Source: Hyaloperonospora brassicae | Lineage: Eukaryota; Oomycota; Peronosporomycetes; Peronosporales; Peronosporaceae | DNA: 64,000 nucleotides | NCBI GenBank assembly: GCA_947650285.1 | Contig: CANTFL010000641.1 | Coordinates: forward strand, 124,001-188,000 | Reading direction: 5' to 3' | In this document: positions 10,977 through 21,267 of the stretch, in pieces | Layout of the letters: each line of letters begins with the position of its first letter | Position numbering within the stretch: the first letter of the stretch is position 1 | Program-made: the position numbers and the translations under genes | The notes under the pieces: model-generated | What the model saw: the letters and a program-made list of their open reading frames with translations, nothing else | The model's database searches: none | Told to the model about the DNA's origin: nothing

Positions 10977-11647
10977 CTACGACTCGGCGGTTGTCCCGTT
11001 CCCTCCTGATCCATTGCCTCCCGTTGACTTCGAAGCGTCCCCAGCCTCCAGGGCTTCCACTTTGGCTACACTCAGCTCTTCCCATTCATCTGAGTCTATT
11101 GCGATCACAAACATGTACCACAACAACAACAACGATAACAAGAATAACAGTAACCCAACCGATGAAAGATTAGTACCACATCAAAACAAATGGAGCAACC
11201 ATGTAGACAAATGGCAACACTGACTCTCTTTCTTCCAGCACATGTACACCACCGCATCATTCGGCACTTCATGGTCTGCTAACGTCGCGCCATCGACAAA
11301 CTCCTTGCTGTCTTTCTGCAAATGTAATGACACAACAACACAAAAATAGTAGCACATCCGAAAATAGTATCCAACCACACACAAAAAAGCAGTAAGTCAA
11401 AAGCATTGCCACACAAAACACGATGCAATTGCATGCAGAAATAAACACACGAAAACGTATATACAGCCGTATAGTATACACCACACGCTCGACCAACCTT
11501 ATTCAGTCCCTCCCAGAGCTGGATACTCGTCCACGGTACATGAAACAGCACGCCGAGCTTTTCCTTTACGCTACGGAACGAGTCACTCGGCTGCACATCC
11601 ACGAACACTGTCTGGTTCCTTCGCTTGACGCGAATGTACGGCCCCAT
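10977..11647 (-). CDS. Elongin B (ubiquitin-like), three exons
   Basis: Read on the minus strand, exons are 11647-11498, 11315-11225 and 11095-10977 (119 aa). The introns are 182 and 129 nt with GT-AG ends; acceptors read TTTGCAG and GCAATAG. The protein begins MGPYIRVKRRNQTVFVDVQP, continues FRSVKEKLGVLF, then KDSKEFVDGATLADHEVP and VVYMCWKKE, and ends with SDEWEELSVAKVEAL and a Gly/Asn-rich tail. This is the ubiquitin-like fold of Elongin B, and the length is close to the 118 aa of the human protein. Elongin B pairs with Elongin C in cullin-RING ubiquitin ligases and in the elongin complex (family knowledge). The exons join in frame without stops, which supports the model. It lies divergent to the HDAC gene with about 156 bp between start codons. 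Confidence 0.87.
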
Positions 11648-11803
11648 CACACGTAATCCAGTACACACTACAACTACTATTCACTCGACGCCTTTGCCTC
11701 ACTACAATTCCTACATCCGCTATCGTGTGATTGGCTGCCCTTTTCAGCCAATCAACGACCGTCTTCCTCGCATTCGTCAATTGTTCATGCCAAGTGCACA
11801 CGA
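11648..11803. promoter_or_regulatory. Short bidirectional promoter with inverted CCAAT motifs
   Basis: This 156-bp gap separates the start codons of Elongin B (-) and the HDAC gene (+). It contains GATTGGCTG (11729-11737) and its exact inverse CAGCCAATC (11745-11753), spaced by 7 bp. These give a CCAAT box on each strand. CCAAT boxes are typical NF-Y sites; a role here is inferred. Confidence 0.6.
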
Positions 11804-11864
11804 ATGCCGACGCCATCGCCGCTACTACTGCCGCTGCACTCGCTGCTCGTCTCAGGTCTCTTGA
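11787..11864 (+). other. Upstream ORF overlapping the HDAC start
   Basis: An ATG at 11787, in another frame, opens a 25-codon ORF that ends at 11864 and overlaps the HDAC ATG at 11804. If transcription starts upstream of 11787, scanning ribosomes would meet this ATG first, so it could reduce HDAC translation. The transcription start is not known. Confidence 0.3.
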
Positions 11865-13030
11865 CGCGGCGCGACTGCGAGTCGCTGCTGCTCGTGTGCC
11901 GCACGTGGCGTACGACCGTCTCGGCTGTGGTCTACGGCGCGCACTCGCTACTTCTCTATAGTGACGTATGCCGTCTGCACGTTTTGCCGCGAGCCAAAGA
12001 GCGCCCCGAGCGACTCGACGCTGTCCTGCAGCGGCTGTTTGCGCGCTTCCCGTGGCTTCACATTGACCGGTCGTTGCCTCCTGCGACCGACCAGCAGCTA
12101 CAGCGTGTGCATACACAGTCGTACCTCCACATGGTCTGTAGTCTGAGCGAAAAAGTGGCGCGCAGTATGACGGCGCTGGACGCGTGCGAGCGCGACACAG
12201 CTGGCGGCTGTACCGTACATACGGCCGTGGAGGCCAAGAAAGCGTACTTAAGGCAGTTTCAGTCGGTCGCGATAGGCGACGACATGTCGCTGATGCGACA
12301 CTCGCTGTCCGCGGCACGCGTGGCGGCCGGCGGGGCGTGTCGGGCGGTGGACCGCGTGTTGCAGGAATGTGGTCCCAGTCGCAACGCGTTCTGCGTCGTG
12401 CGACCGCCGGGGCACCACGCGGCCGCGTGTCGCACCAAGGGCTTTTGCGTGTTTAATAATGTTGCAGTTGCGGCGTTCCATGCAATGGAACAGTACCACT
12501 TGTCGCGCGTTGTGATTGTCGATCTTGATGTGCATCATGGCAATGGCACCCAAGAAATCATTGAGCACGAGCCGCGAGTGCTGTATCTATCAATGCACCA
12601 ACGCGCGCCGTGGTTTCCCAATTCGGGCTTTGCGGGTGAAATGGGTCCATTTGGCAACATCGTGAATGTCCCCTTACGGGGCCGGTCGAGTGCCCAACAT
12701 TATCGTGCTCAATTTAGCGCCCACGTGCTCCCGCGTCTACGCACGTTTTGTCCCCAGTTGGTCCTGGTGTCCATGGGGTTTGACGGAGCAGTGCAGGACC
12801 CGATGGGGGAATTACGATTAGACGCAACGGACTTTTACTGGCTCACGAACGAGCTCTGTCGAGTGGCCTGGCAATGCTGTGAGGGAAAACTTGTTTCGGT
12901 GCTCGAAGGCGGGTACCATCTCGGAGCGCTGGCCGACGGCGCGGAACAACATGTGCAAGCACTTTTGCACGGCTCGTGTCGACCAGACGGTCTATTGGTC
13001 ATGGAAAAGACAGTGTCGGAGAGGAAGTGA
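11804..13030 (+). CDS. Class II-type histone deacetylase with F-box-like N-terminus
   Basis: A 408-aa intronless ORF. Residues ~100-395 form an arginase/deacetylase fold. RPPGHHAA gives the catalytic His pair (H204, H205). DLDVHHGNGTQ gives zinc ligands D242 and H244. SMGFDGAVQDPMG gives the third ligand D327, and LEGGYHLG supplies the catalytic Tyr (Y371). All active-site residues are present, so it is probably an active zinc-dependent deacetylase; the substrate may be histone, tubulin or polyamine. Residues ~10-45, with LLTRRDCESLLLVCRTWRT, resemble an F-box (LP..LL...L..RD...L.LVCR.W), an unusual partner for an HDAC. It is divergent from Elongin B. Confidence 0.9.
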   Translation: MPTPSPLLLPLHSLLVSGLLTRRDCESLLLVCRTWRTTVSAVVYGAHSLLLYSDVCRLHVLPRAKERPERLDAVLQRLFARFPWLHIDRSLPPATDQQLQRVHTQSYLHMVCSLSEKVARSMTALDACERDTAGGCTVHTAVEAKKAYLRQFQSVAIGDDMSLMRHSLSAARVAAGGACRAVDRVLQECGPSRNAFCVVRPPGHHAAACRTKGFCVFNNVAVAAFHAMEQYHLSRVVIVDLDVHHGNGTQEIIEHEPRVLYLSMHQRAPWFPNSGFAGEMGPFGNIVNVPLRGRSSAQHYRAQFSAHVLPRLRTFCPQLVLVSMGFDGAVQDPMGELRLDATDFYWLTNELCRVAWQCCEGKLVSVLEGGYHLGALADGAEQHVQALLHGSCRPDGLLVMEKTVSERK

Positions 13031-16000
13031 GTGGCGTGTGGTAATTTGAAAAAATGGACAAAATGGGAGTGCAGTTGGCTTGTAAACTTGACGATGGATG
13101 GGGTGGGTTTGCGGACAAAGAGAGGAGAGCTGGGTGTCACGTTTTAACGAGTCGAGTTTCTCGATTTGTTCTGTCGACGAAGTTTCTTGGACGACAGCTG
13201 GCAGGTCTCGAGACTTGCTGGCGACGTTCATTTGACTAGTTCTTTGACGCTGAGCTTGGTACGTGTGGCATTTTGCATCAGACGTACGCGTCGATCTTCA
13301 TCGCTGCTCTTTTAGGATGCGTTTTGGCATCTTTTGCTAGATGCCACGACCATGAAATGTGGAATGCCGCGGGTGCTGCAATGAGATGACAGACCTCTGT
13401 CGGAGCAGGAAGTTGCGACGTGCGGGTCCATCGATTCGAGTTGGAACCTTTTGGTTGCGTCATATAGGCCACAAATCTGTACAAGATGCCAATTTACGAT
13501 GAAGGTGCAATGCTCGGTCTTCTCGACTATCATCTGTTGCAGTCCAGTATCTTTTGTAGATTCGATTTTGCGAAAAGCGCGCTTGGTGCGTACAGCACTT
13601 ATTACACCGCTCTCGAGATTACTGTCGAGATACTACCAGAGGGATGTCTGGATCATTGTGTCCGTAGCTTTCGTCATTTGTTGTATGCTAAATATGGTCA
13701 ACGCCCTTTGACTGCAACGCAACGCAACGTCCACCGTCCCTACTCATCCAGCGCCACGTCTTTCGTGCCCGAAGTGTTGAGTTCATCTGCAGTCGCGTAA
13801 AAATGCTGGACGGGAGCGATAGAGTCGTGAAGCTGCCAACAGGACACACACCTTCCATGATCAAGCTCTCCGGCTGGTACAGCTTCGATAATGAGCTTTG
13901 GATGAATCAAGCTGGGGAGAACAAGCTGCAGCTGAGTTAGAAGTTGTATTACGTCGCATAAGGCAAAGCCGGATTGAGCATACTTTGGCAGTTGCGATCA
14001 TGCTGGGACACACAATGGAGTGCAAGGAGAGTGACCTCATGCGTGACCAAAGCCGTGTTGCTCGACGAAGTCATGATAGCAGTTTGGGTCGACAGAATGA
14101 CAGCTTTCAGTCTCGCAATGCCTGACGTTTGAGCTTCGCTGGACTTTCCGCTTGTTACGTCGAATGATTCGTATCTGATCGAGAGAGAAGATGCTGTCTT
14201 GTTCTTGATCCTTACAGTGGAGACGCCTCATACTAAATGACGTGAAGCAGGATAATGACTTTGCACTCGATTTGTAAACCACCTTTTCAGAAGAGCATCC
14301 AGCTGTCTTTTCACGATCTCGTCGTTTCTGCGCGATATGGCTTTGACTTATATGTACTGCCAAACCAGATTTCGACTTACTTGGCCGCCAGCACGCATTT
14401 TCATGGTGGTAGTCAGACGCTACAGCCGCAGATATCGTTTTTCGTGGCCTTTGTTGCTGTGCATTTGTCGTTATTAGCTCGAAATGCGCTTATTGTAGAC
14501 GGAGAATGAATATCGATCGACGATGCGGCATGAGACAAACATGGGGACGTTGCCAAATAGTGTACCATCCTGGACGAAAGCATTGCGGTGGGACGCAACC
14601 TGACGTACATGACATGCAGATACAAAACGGGTGTCGGAGCGCTTTTACGACTTGTATCGATCATAGCAGGTCGCTCGTCATTCACCAGTTTTTACAGTAT
14701 GCACCATAGGTACTGCGTCGTGCGTTAGTGTACGTAACAGATCAAAGTTCGAGTTTTTTTCTGCAGACATAGCCACGACAGTGCGCTCTGCTTCTCGTTC
14801 GTTTGACTTTCGTTGGGCGACTATGTGAATGAGCACATAGTCTAAGGACCACAGCCAGACCCGTCTGTTGCTTTTCATGATCCTCTGAGACTCTCTCGAA
14901 AATCTCTCTTCCTCTTGCTGTCGCGACTCGTCAGAAACAAGTCAGAGTCACGATCAGGTCCAGGCTAAGAGTAAACTCGCAATAGTCTGTACAAGGCTGC
15001 GATGCTGCAATCGTCACAGCAGCGGTAGTAGCCTCTAGTCCGTGCCACGTTGTATTCGCCTGTCCGCGTGAGTATTCGCTCGTCGTCTTAAGTGACGAGT
15101 GACGATTTGAACCAACGAAGAGCTTCAGCGGACAGCTTTAACATGCACAACGTACCTTTGACGCAGTCACTGGCACTGACTGATCAGCATCTATGCGTGT
15201 TACAAATGCCAGTGTAGCAAAGAAGCCATGGCGTCTCGAAAGTTGTCGTGTCGCTTTCTTTCTTCGTGTTGCTTCATCGGGTCGTACCGAGACATTGCAT
15301 GGTATTGAAGCAGGTGTCATACATGATTGCATCCATTCGTATATTCCTTGCAGCCGGGCAGTGCTTTCTCCTGTAAGTGCTATTGAGCGGTTCGCCGACA
15401 ACGTCCCGTAAACGACTCGTCGAAGTCGATAGCAATCACGTTTGATCAATGTCATACACTTGCGGCAACAGAAATACCTCAGGATTGACACTTGGTGATG
15501 CATTGTACTGCATCGATCCAAACATCACGATGGCATGCAAGATCAATGGTGCGTCGTGACAAGTGTGTCACATCAGTCGAATGGCTTGGCGCGATCTTGC
15601 AAGGGCCATAGCCAGAACCACGCCTTGTTGCTTAGAAGGCGCGTGCAAAGCCTCTGTGGATAATGAAATTCTAGAGGACGGTGCTCTGGCTACGCCTCAG
15701 ACATGGCTGAGCATTGATCAGGTGCACGCCAAAAGCGTCTCCAATGCCTAATTGCACGTGTCGAGTGAGCGACTGACGATTCTACACGATTTCTTTCGAG
15801 CATCGCTAAGGAGACCTCGAGACCTCGATGACACCTGTGGAGTTGTATCGCGTCAGACTGCGCAAAGTCGACGTGTCGAGTGTCGTATCCATACATCAAC
15901 ATTGCCACTGTGCAAGCCGCAGTACTCTTACAATGTCAGGACATGCCATCTATCATGCGCGTTCGTAGCCCTTGGCTGCTATATCTACTTACTGCTTGCG

Positions 16001-16653
16001 TTATAGTAAGCACTCGAAGGCTCACGTGTCCACATTTCGACAATCTCGTACAGCTTTACACCGTATCGTGTCAAAATCGATACTGCTTCAACAGTCTTCA
16101 TTATGTATGACACAGTATCTCACATACAATTAGAACCTCGAATCACGGACGTGCCTTTCGAGGCGATTTCTATCAATATGAATGAGCCTTATTCGCTGGA
16201 TCTAGGCACAATTTTGGGGGTGTAGCAAATATGGCTACTTTAAATGTCGGTGCCAATCGTGCGAAGTTCATCGCTACTGCTTGGGTCTTCTGATATCCAT
16301 TGCTACATTAGCCATGCAATGAACTACTGTGTCAGGCACTGCTTCGCTCAGTTGTGCATCAGTGTCGCAGAATCGAAGCCAGAGCGAGTTGAAAGCTAGG
16401 ATCCTGCCACGCTCCTCAGAATCAAGAGATACGCTGAATGAAGTCGTATCAACTTGCTAATGACAGAATGTCACAGCCTTGCGGCTTGTGTAATCCATAA
16501 GATGGTTGATAAATGTATGGTACTGAGTCGACCGTCGTACTCAGTCGTTCAACGATAGATAAGCACGAAGAGGACTGATTTACGGGGGAACAATCAATAG
16601 CTGAGTTGATAGTATGTAGAGGCTTCGAGGTGCATAAGTTACGACGCGGTTTT
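13031..16653. other. Gene-poor tract with unrecognised ORF fragments
   Basis: About 3.6 kb without a convincing gene. Short plus-strand frames at ~13803-13940, 14255-14509, 15435-15750 and 15752-16006 have somewhat protein-like composition, some with spaced cysteines, but are broken by stops and frameshifts. This could be a decayed secreted-protein gene or retroelement. I recognise no family and see no tRNA or other RNA gene. Confidence 0.35.
13486..13800 (+). CDS. Hypothetical 104-aa ORF
   Basis: An ATG-initiated ORF with the sequence stretch YHLLQSSIFCRFDFAKSALG and a Ser-rich C-terminus. I do not recognise a domain and see no signal peptide or membrane segment. It stands alone downstream of the HDAC gene. 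It may be chance or part of a decayed gene. Confidence 0.2.
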   Translation: MPIYDEGAMLGLLDYHLLQSSIFCRFDFAKSALGAYSTYYTALEITVEILPEGCLDHCVRSFRHLLYAKYGQRPLTATQRNVHRPYSSSATSFVPEVLSSSAVA

Positions 16654-16842
16654 TATAACGAAAGCATACTGCTTCTCTGTGGTGCAAAATGTAAAGTAGT
16701 ATTAAGAGTTAAGTACTACTCACTCAATGTAAACACCCCTCGCATACTGATCACTCAATCCATAACATTCGAATACCACTGTCCCTGAAAGTTGCCTTAA
16801 TCACAACACGCACATCATTGTCGTATCTCGTGATCCTCTACA
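16654..16842 (-). repeat. Copia F 3' LTR (left copy)
   Basis: 189 bp, homologous to 21079-21267. Shared blocks include GAAAGC, CTTCTCT, CACTCAATCCA and CAATCACAACACGCACAT. On the minus strand it begins TGTAGAG. Confidence 0.8.
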
Positions 16843-17099
16843 CTCCCCTTCAACTTGAACTCTCTCAGATTCCACTTTCATCGCGCAGTCACATCGAAAG
16901 CGGAGCACCAAGTGGTTTCATCAGGTAATCAGCAAGTTGCATAGCTGACGGAACAAGTTTGTGCCGGACCTCGCCTTGCTCAATGTTGACTCAAACAAAA
17001 TACACCTTTCGGCCAATATGCTTAGCTTTTGGTGTAGATCCCTGGTTCGTCGCAATAGTTATCACCGACTTGTTGTCCATGTAAACCGGCGTCGCAGTT

Positions 17100-20000
17100 T
17101 TACACGTTACACCCACTTCCTTCAGCAAAATAACAAATCCACATCACTTCTTGTGTAGCTAGTGCCAGTGCCATATATTCTGCTTCAGCAGAGGAGAAAG
17201 CCACCGAACTTTGACTCTTGCTTTTGTACACAACAACTGGACCTCCAATCAAAATCAACACACCAGAAGTAGATCGACGAGTCATTTTGTCATTTCCCCA
17301 ATTCGCATCACAGTATGCCCAAGGTATTATCTTGTTGTCGTCCGATTTCTTGTACGCAATTTCGTGTGATTGTGCTCCCATGAGATAGTGCAAAACGCGT
17401 AGAGCCGCACGCCAGTGCATCTACCGTGGCTTGTCCAAATACCGCGACAGCACTGACATCGCGTTACTTATGTCCGGTCGCGTGGCATTCTCAATATACA
17501 GCAGTGATCCGACCAATTTGCGATACGAAGTGATGTCCTTCAGCACCGGGTGTGATTCATCCGTAGTTAGGTCCTGGCCTGCGCAGATAGGTTTGCCCAC
17601 TGCGTAAGATCCATTTTGCTCAACTTTTGAAACCAGATTCATAATAAGTTGGGACTGTTTTAGCACCGATTCTTCTTTTCTTGTGAGTAGTTCTCCTCCA
17701 TGCCCGAAATTTAAATCGCGCATCTCCAAGCGACTTCACATTAATTTGCTCTGACAAATCTTTGAAAATCGTGTCCGCCTCTGCATCTGACCTACATGTA
17801 ATCAAGAGGTCGTCCACTTACAAGACTATGTATGTTGGTGACTTATTGTTTGCATCATTGCGTCGAACAAAAAGACATGTGTCTGCTCGACATCTTTTTT
17901 AAGCCCATGGCAGAAACACAAAGCTTTTTTTCTTGTGCCAATCCGCAGCCGCTGTTGTAATTCATATAAACTGCGTCGTACTTTGCACACCATTCCAGAT
18001 TTAATCTCAACTTCGAAGGGAGGCTACATGTAAACATCTTCTTCCATACTACCATTCAAAAACGCTGTTTCTACGTCGAACTGTCGGATCACATATTGCA
18101 TGCTGCAACAAATCGACAAGAACACACGAATTGTGCTGGAGCACGCGACAGGTGTATCTGAGGGCAACCAAATGCGCTTTGTAACGAACAATATCACTTT
18201 TTTTATCCTACCTGTGACCAAATGCCCAATTGTGACCTATAACCTTGACACCTGGAGGACGATAGACAGCGTCATATTTAAATTATTAAAATGAGCTTTA
18301 ATCTCTGCTATAATTACTGCTTTCCAGTTTTCCGCGTCGATCGACTGCAGCGCCTCTCGTAAATTCGTCGGTACATCAGTAGCAGAAAGCGAAATTTGTA
18401 ATCGCCAACGTAGTGACGTTTGGGGTCCAGATCAGCGTGTTAGCTGTCCACCGGCGATCCGTCATCCAGAAGCGGGAAATCAATATTCTCGCCATCAAAG
18501 CCATCATAAATGAGTAGACGATGTAAAGTACTATCAGGTCCATTGGTTGATACCGAGTACATCTCCAGTCGGTCATCTTAGTGTCGGGGTTTTTCACTTA
18601 GCACAATAGCTTGCGACTGATCCGGTAAACTTTGGAGCATGCGTGTATTATTATCGCCAACTCAGCGATCATGTTGTGTGGTAGGGGACCTATAATTGTA
18701 TCGTTTGTGTCAATGACTTGCATATCCGTACCCCGTTCAATCGGAGCAACAGCTAAATCATGCGACGGATTGAAATCGCCAGACGCATCCACAACAATGT
18801 CTTCCCAACTTATAGCATTGTCATCAATCTCACCAATGTCCATATGCTCAACCTCTTGAGTCTTGTTCAAGGAAGTTACTCGCACAGTCATTCCATCGCA
18901 TTCATTATAAGAGTAGTTGCAGTGAATGATAGGTTTACCGAGATCAACAACATCCTCGCATTGCGAGTGAGGTCGCTCGTTTAAAGTGACAGACCTAGTA
19001 ACGAACAATTCTCCTTTGACCAGATCCCACTCTTGGTATGCCTTTGACGTGTCCAAATACCCAAGAAAAATGCACTTGTGTGCCTTGCTGTCCCATTTCG
19101 TTCGCTTACAATATGCGACTCGAAGATATCCAGTTAAACCTAAGACACGAAAATGGCTTAAGTCTGGCTTCACTCCATACAGATTTTCAAATGGACTTGT
19201 GTTAGATATTGCAGTATTCGGAATCCGATAATAGTGTAGGTAGCCGCCATAATAACCTCGCCCCACCAAGAACGATCGACTTCCATGTATTGAATTATCG
19301 ACATGGCCATTTCAACGAGGGTTCGATTCATCCTCTCTGCTAAACCGTTCTGTTGAGGAGTGTACGTTACACTTGTCTGGTGAATAATACCAAGGTCACA
19401 ACAGTACTTGTTGAGCCGATAATTTGTATACTCCCAACTATTGTCACTATGAATGCATTTGACCTTGCAATCTATGTTCTTCTCCACCGTAGCACGAAAC
19501 GCCTTGAATCGCTCGAAAACTTGGTATACTTTGCTGCTAGCAAGGATACGTACACAAATCGGCTGTAGCCGTCGATAGATGTGAGTACGTATACAGCCCC
19601 ACCCTTCGACTTCGGGTTCATAGAACCCATAATATCGGTGTGTACAATCTCGAACGGTCGTTTTTTTTATTACACTTACCGAGATATGGCTGAACGGGCT
19701 GTTTGTCATTTTCCCGCGTGCACATCCATCACCTAAACCGTCTTCAGGTGCATCAACTCTCGGGATTCCATCGCAAGACTTTATCGCTTGTATGAATTTG
19801 TTTACAGACACATAACCTAGGCGAGCATGTTATCGTACACTAGCGTCATTGTCCGCAACACTGCTATCAGCCTTGTGAGCCTCAAATGTGACATGTTGTT
19901 TTACATTCCACGCAAACAGTTTTCTTACCCGTTTAATCACTGCCACAGTCACGTTGTCGCACATCATAACTGCTTGGTAACGCTTAAACTGATTAAGTAC

Positions 20001-20434
20001 GCTAGGGCTGTCAGCGCTGCTACGGACACAAGTTTCTTGTCTAGCCCAGGCACATGTAAGACCTCCGTCAGCTTGACTGTCCGACCATTTCGAATATAAC
20101 ACGTACTGTGCCTGTTCCTTGTGCCTTCAACTGCTGATTATTCACCACGGTGATTAAAATTGGAGTAACTAAATCTTCGTACTATACAAATTCACGCTTG
20201 TCATCAGTCATGTGACGACTTGCCCACTAACCAGCAACCAAGTCGAACTCAATATATTCTTGTCAATAAAAGCCAAAAAAACAAACTCATCATCAGGATT
20301 CGATTGCTTAACGTTAAGACACTGAGATCGTTTGTGCTCATGCCATCCACATCCAAAACACTCGCCTCGAAAACTTGCACTAGCCTTTCCTCTTCTCGAA
20401 GACTGGTGTCGGTCTTGAATTTCTGTTTGTCCAC
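17100..20434 (-). pseudogene. Copia F gag-pol polyprotein, decayed
   Basis: Read from right to left: 20434-20249 is a zinc-knuckle-region remnant; 20102-19830 is a protease/pre-integrase segment; 19811-18598 is integrase, with IHSDNSWEYTNY and TPQQNGLAERMNRTLVEMA, and the first catalytic Asp (VHTD) lies in a neighbouring frame; 18221-17421 is reverse transcriptase, with FDVETAFLNGSMEEDVYM, a VDDLLI active-site block near 17815 and SYRKLVGSLLYI; 17420-17100 is RNase H, with WAYCDANWGND and SSAEAEYMALA. Stops and frameshifts separate almost every block, so no functional polyprotein can be made. Confidence 0.85.
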
Positions 20435-21078
20435 GGTATCCTCGGTTCCCTGAAAGCGTCGAGGTTCATTTCCTAAGCATGCATTTTGAAAGAGGTTTGC
20501 TTCTATTCTCGATTCTAAAGAGTGCCATACTCCCGACGAAGCATCTATTTTGCGTCAATCAGTGTCACGTTTCTGTGTGCCTCAATTATGCGCACCATGT
20601 TATCATATTCAGATATTTAACTTTCCAAAATCAAATCCAGCTTCTCATTATCATCCATGCTGTCTCCGGCAGCCCTGAGCTTTAGACACACATCATAAAC
20701 CTTAGTATATGATCCATAAGACTTGTACCAGTATCCATCACAAAATCATTAAGCTCATTCCGAAGTTGACTCGATTATAAAAGATTCTTCTTCACAAATA
20801 ATGTCTACAACTCCCCCAATCTTCAATAGCAGACTCACATTTCCGAACCATACACTGACAGGTTTAAGATAGCAGTTTTACAAGCACAGCCGGACCCTCC
20901 ATATCGGCGACTATCCATCCGGTATTCTCCCGCAGAACTGCTAGATCTGACTTAAATAATACGTGATCCAAATAGACCTCGCGCGCGAGTGTCATATGTG
21001 CACTGAATTCCCATATAATTTTTTATTTTATTATCCGCGAAAATGTCATCGGGAGCTGACGTATTTGGGCTTATAACC

Positions 21079-21267
21079 TATAATGAAAGCTTACGACTTC
21101 TCTATGCTGCAAAATGGAAAGTAATATCAAGAGTTGAATTTTACTGACTGAATGTATAAACCTCTCGTAAACTAATCACTCAATCCACAACGTTCGAATG
21201 CCACTGCCCCTACAAGTTGCCTCAATCACAACACGCACATTATCTTCGTATTCCGTAATACTCTACA
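21079..21267 (-). repeat. Copia F 5' LTR (right copy)
   Basis: 189 bp, the partner of 16654-16842. On the minus strand it starts TGTAGAG at 21267. Just inside, GGTTATAAGCCC on the minus strand may be a decayed primer-binding site of the GGTATCAGAGC type; that match is loose. Confidence 0.75.

Larger units (their letters stand above)
16654..21267 (-). mobile_element. Old Ty1/copia LTR retrotransposon (element F)
   Basis: About 4.6 kb on the minus strand, bounded by two diverged direct repeats of 189 bp. The internal order on the minus strand is zinc-knuckle/gag remnant, protease region, integrase, reverse transcriptase and RNase H, which is the copia order. Many frameshifts and stops and clear LTR divergence indicate an old insertion. 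On the minus strand a purine-rich stretch, TTGAAGGGGAG, immediately precedes the TG of the 3' LTR at 16842 and fits a polypurine tract. Confidence 0.85.

Noticed and set aside
11583..12317. 244-codon minus-strand ORF antisense to the HDAC gene
   Set aside because: Arg/Ala-rich shadow frame; the sense strand carries the complete deacetylase active site.
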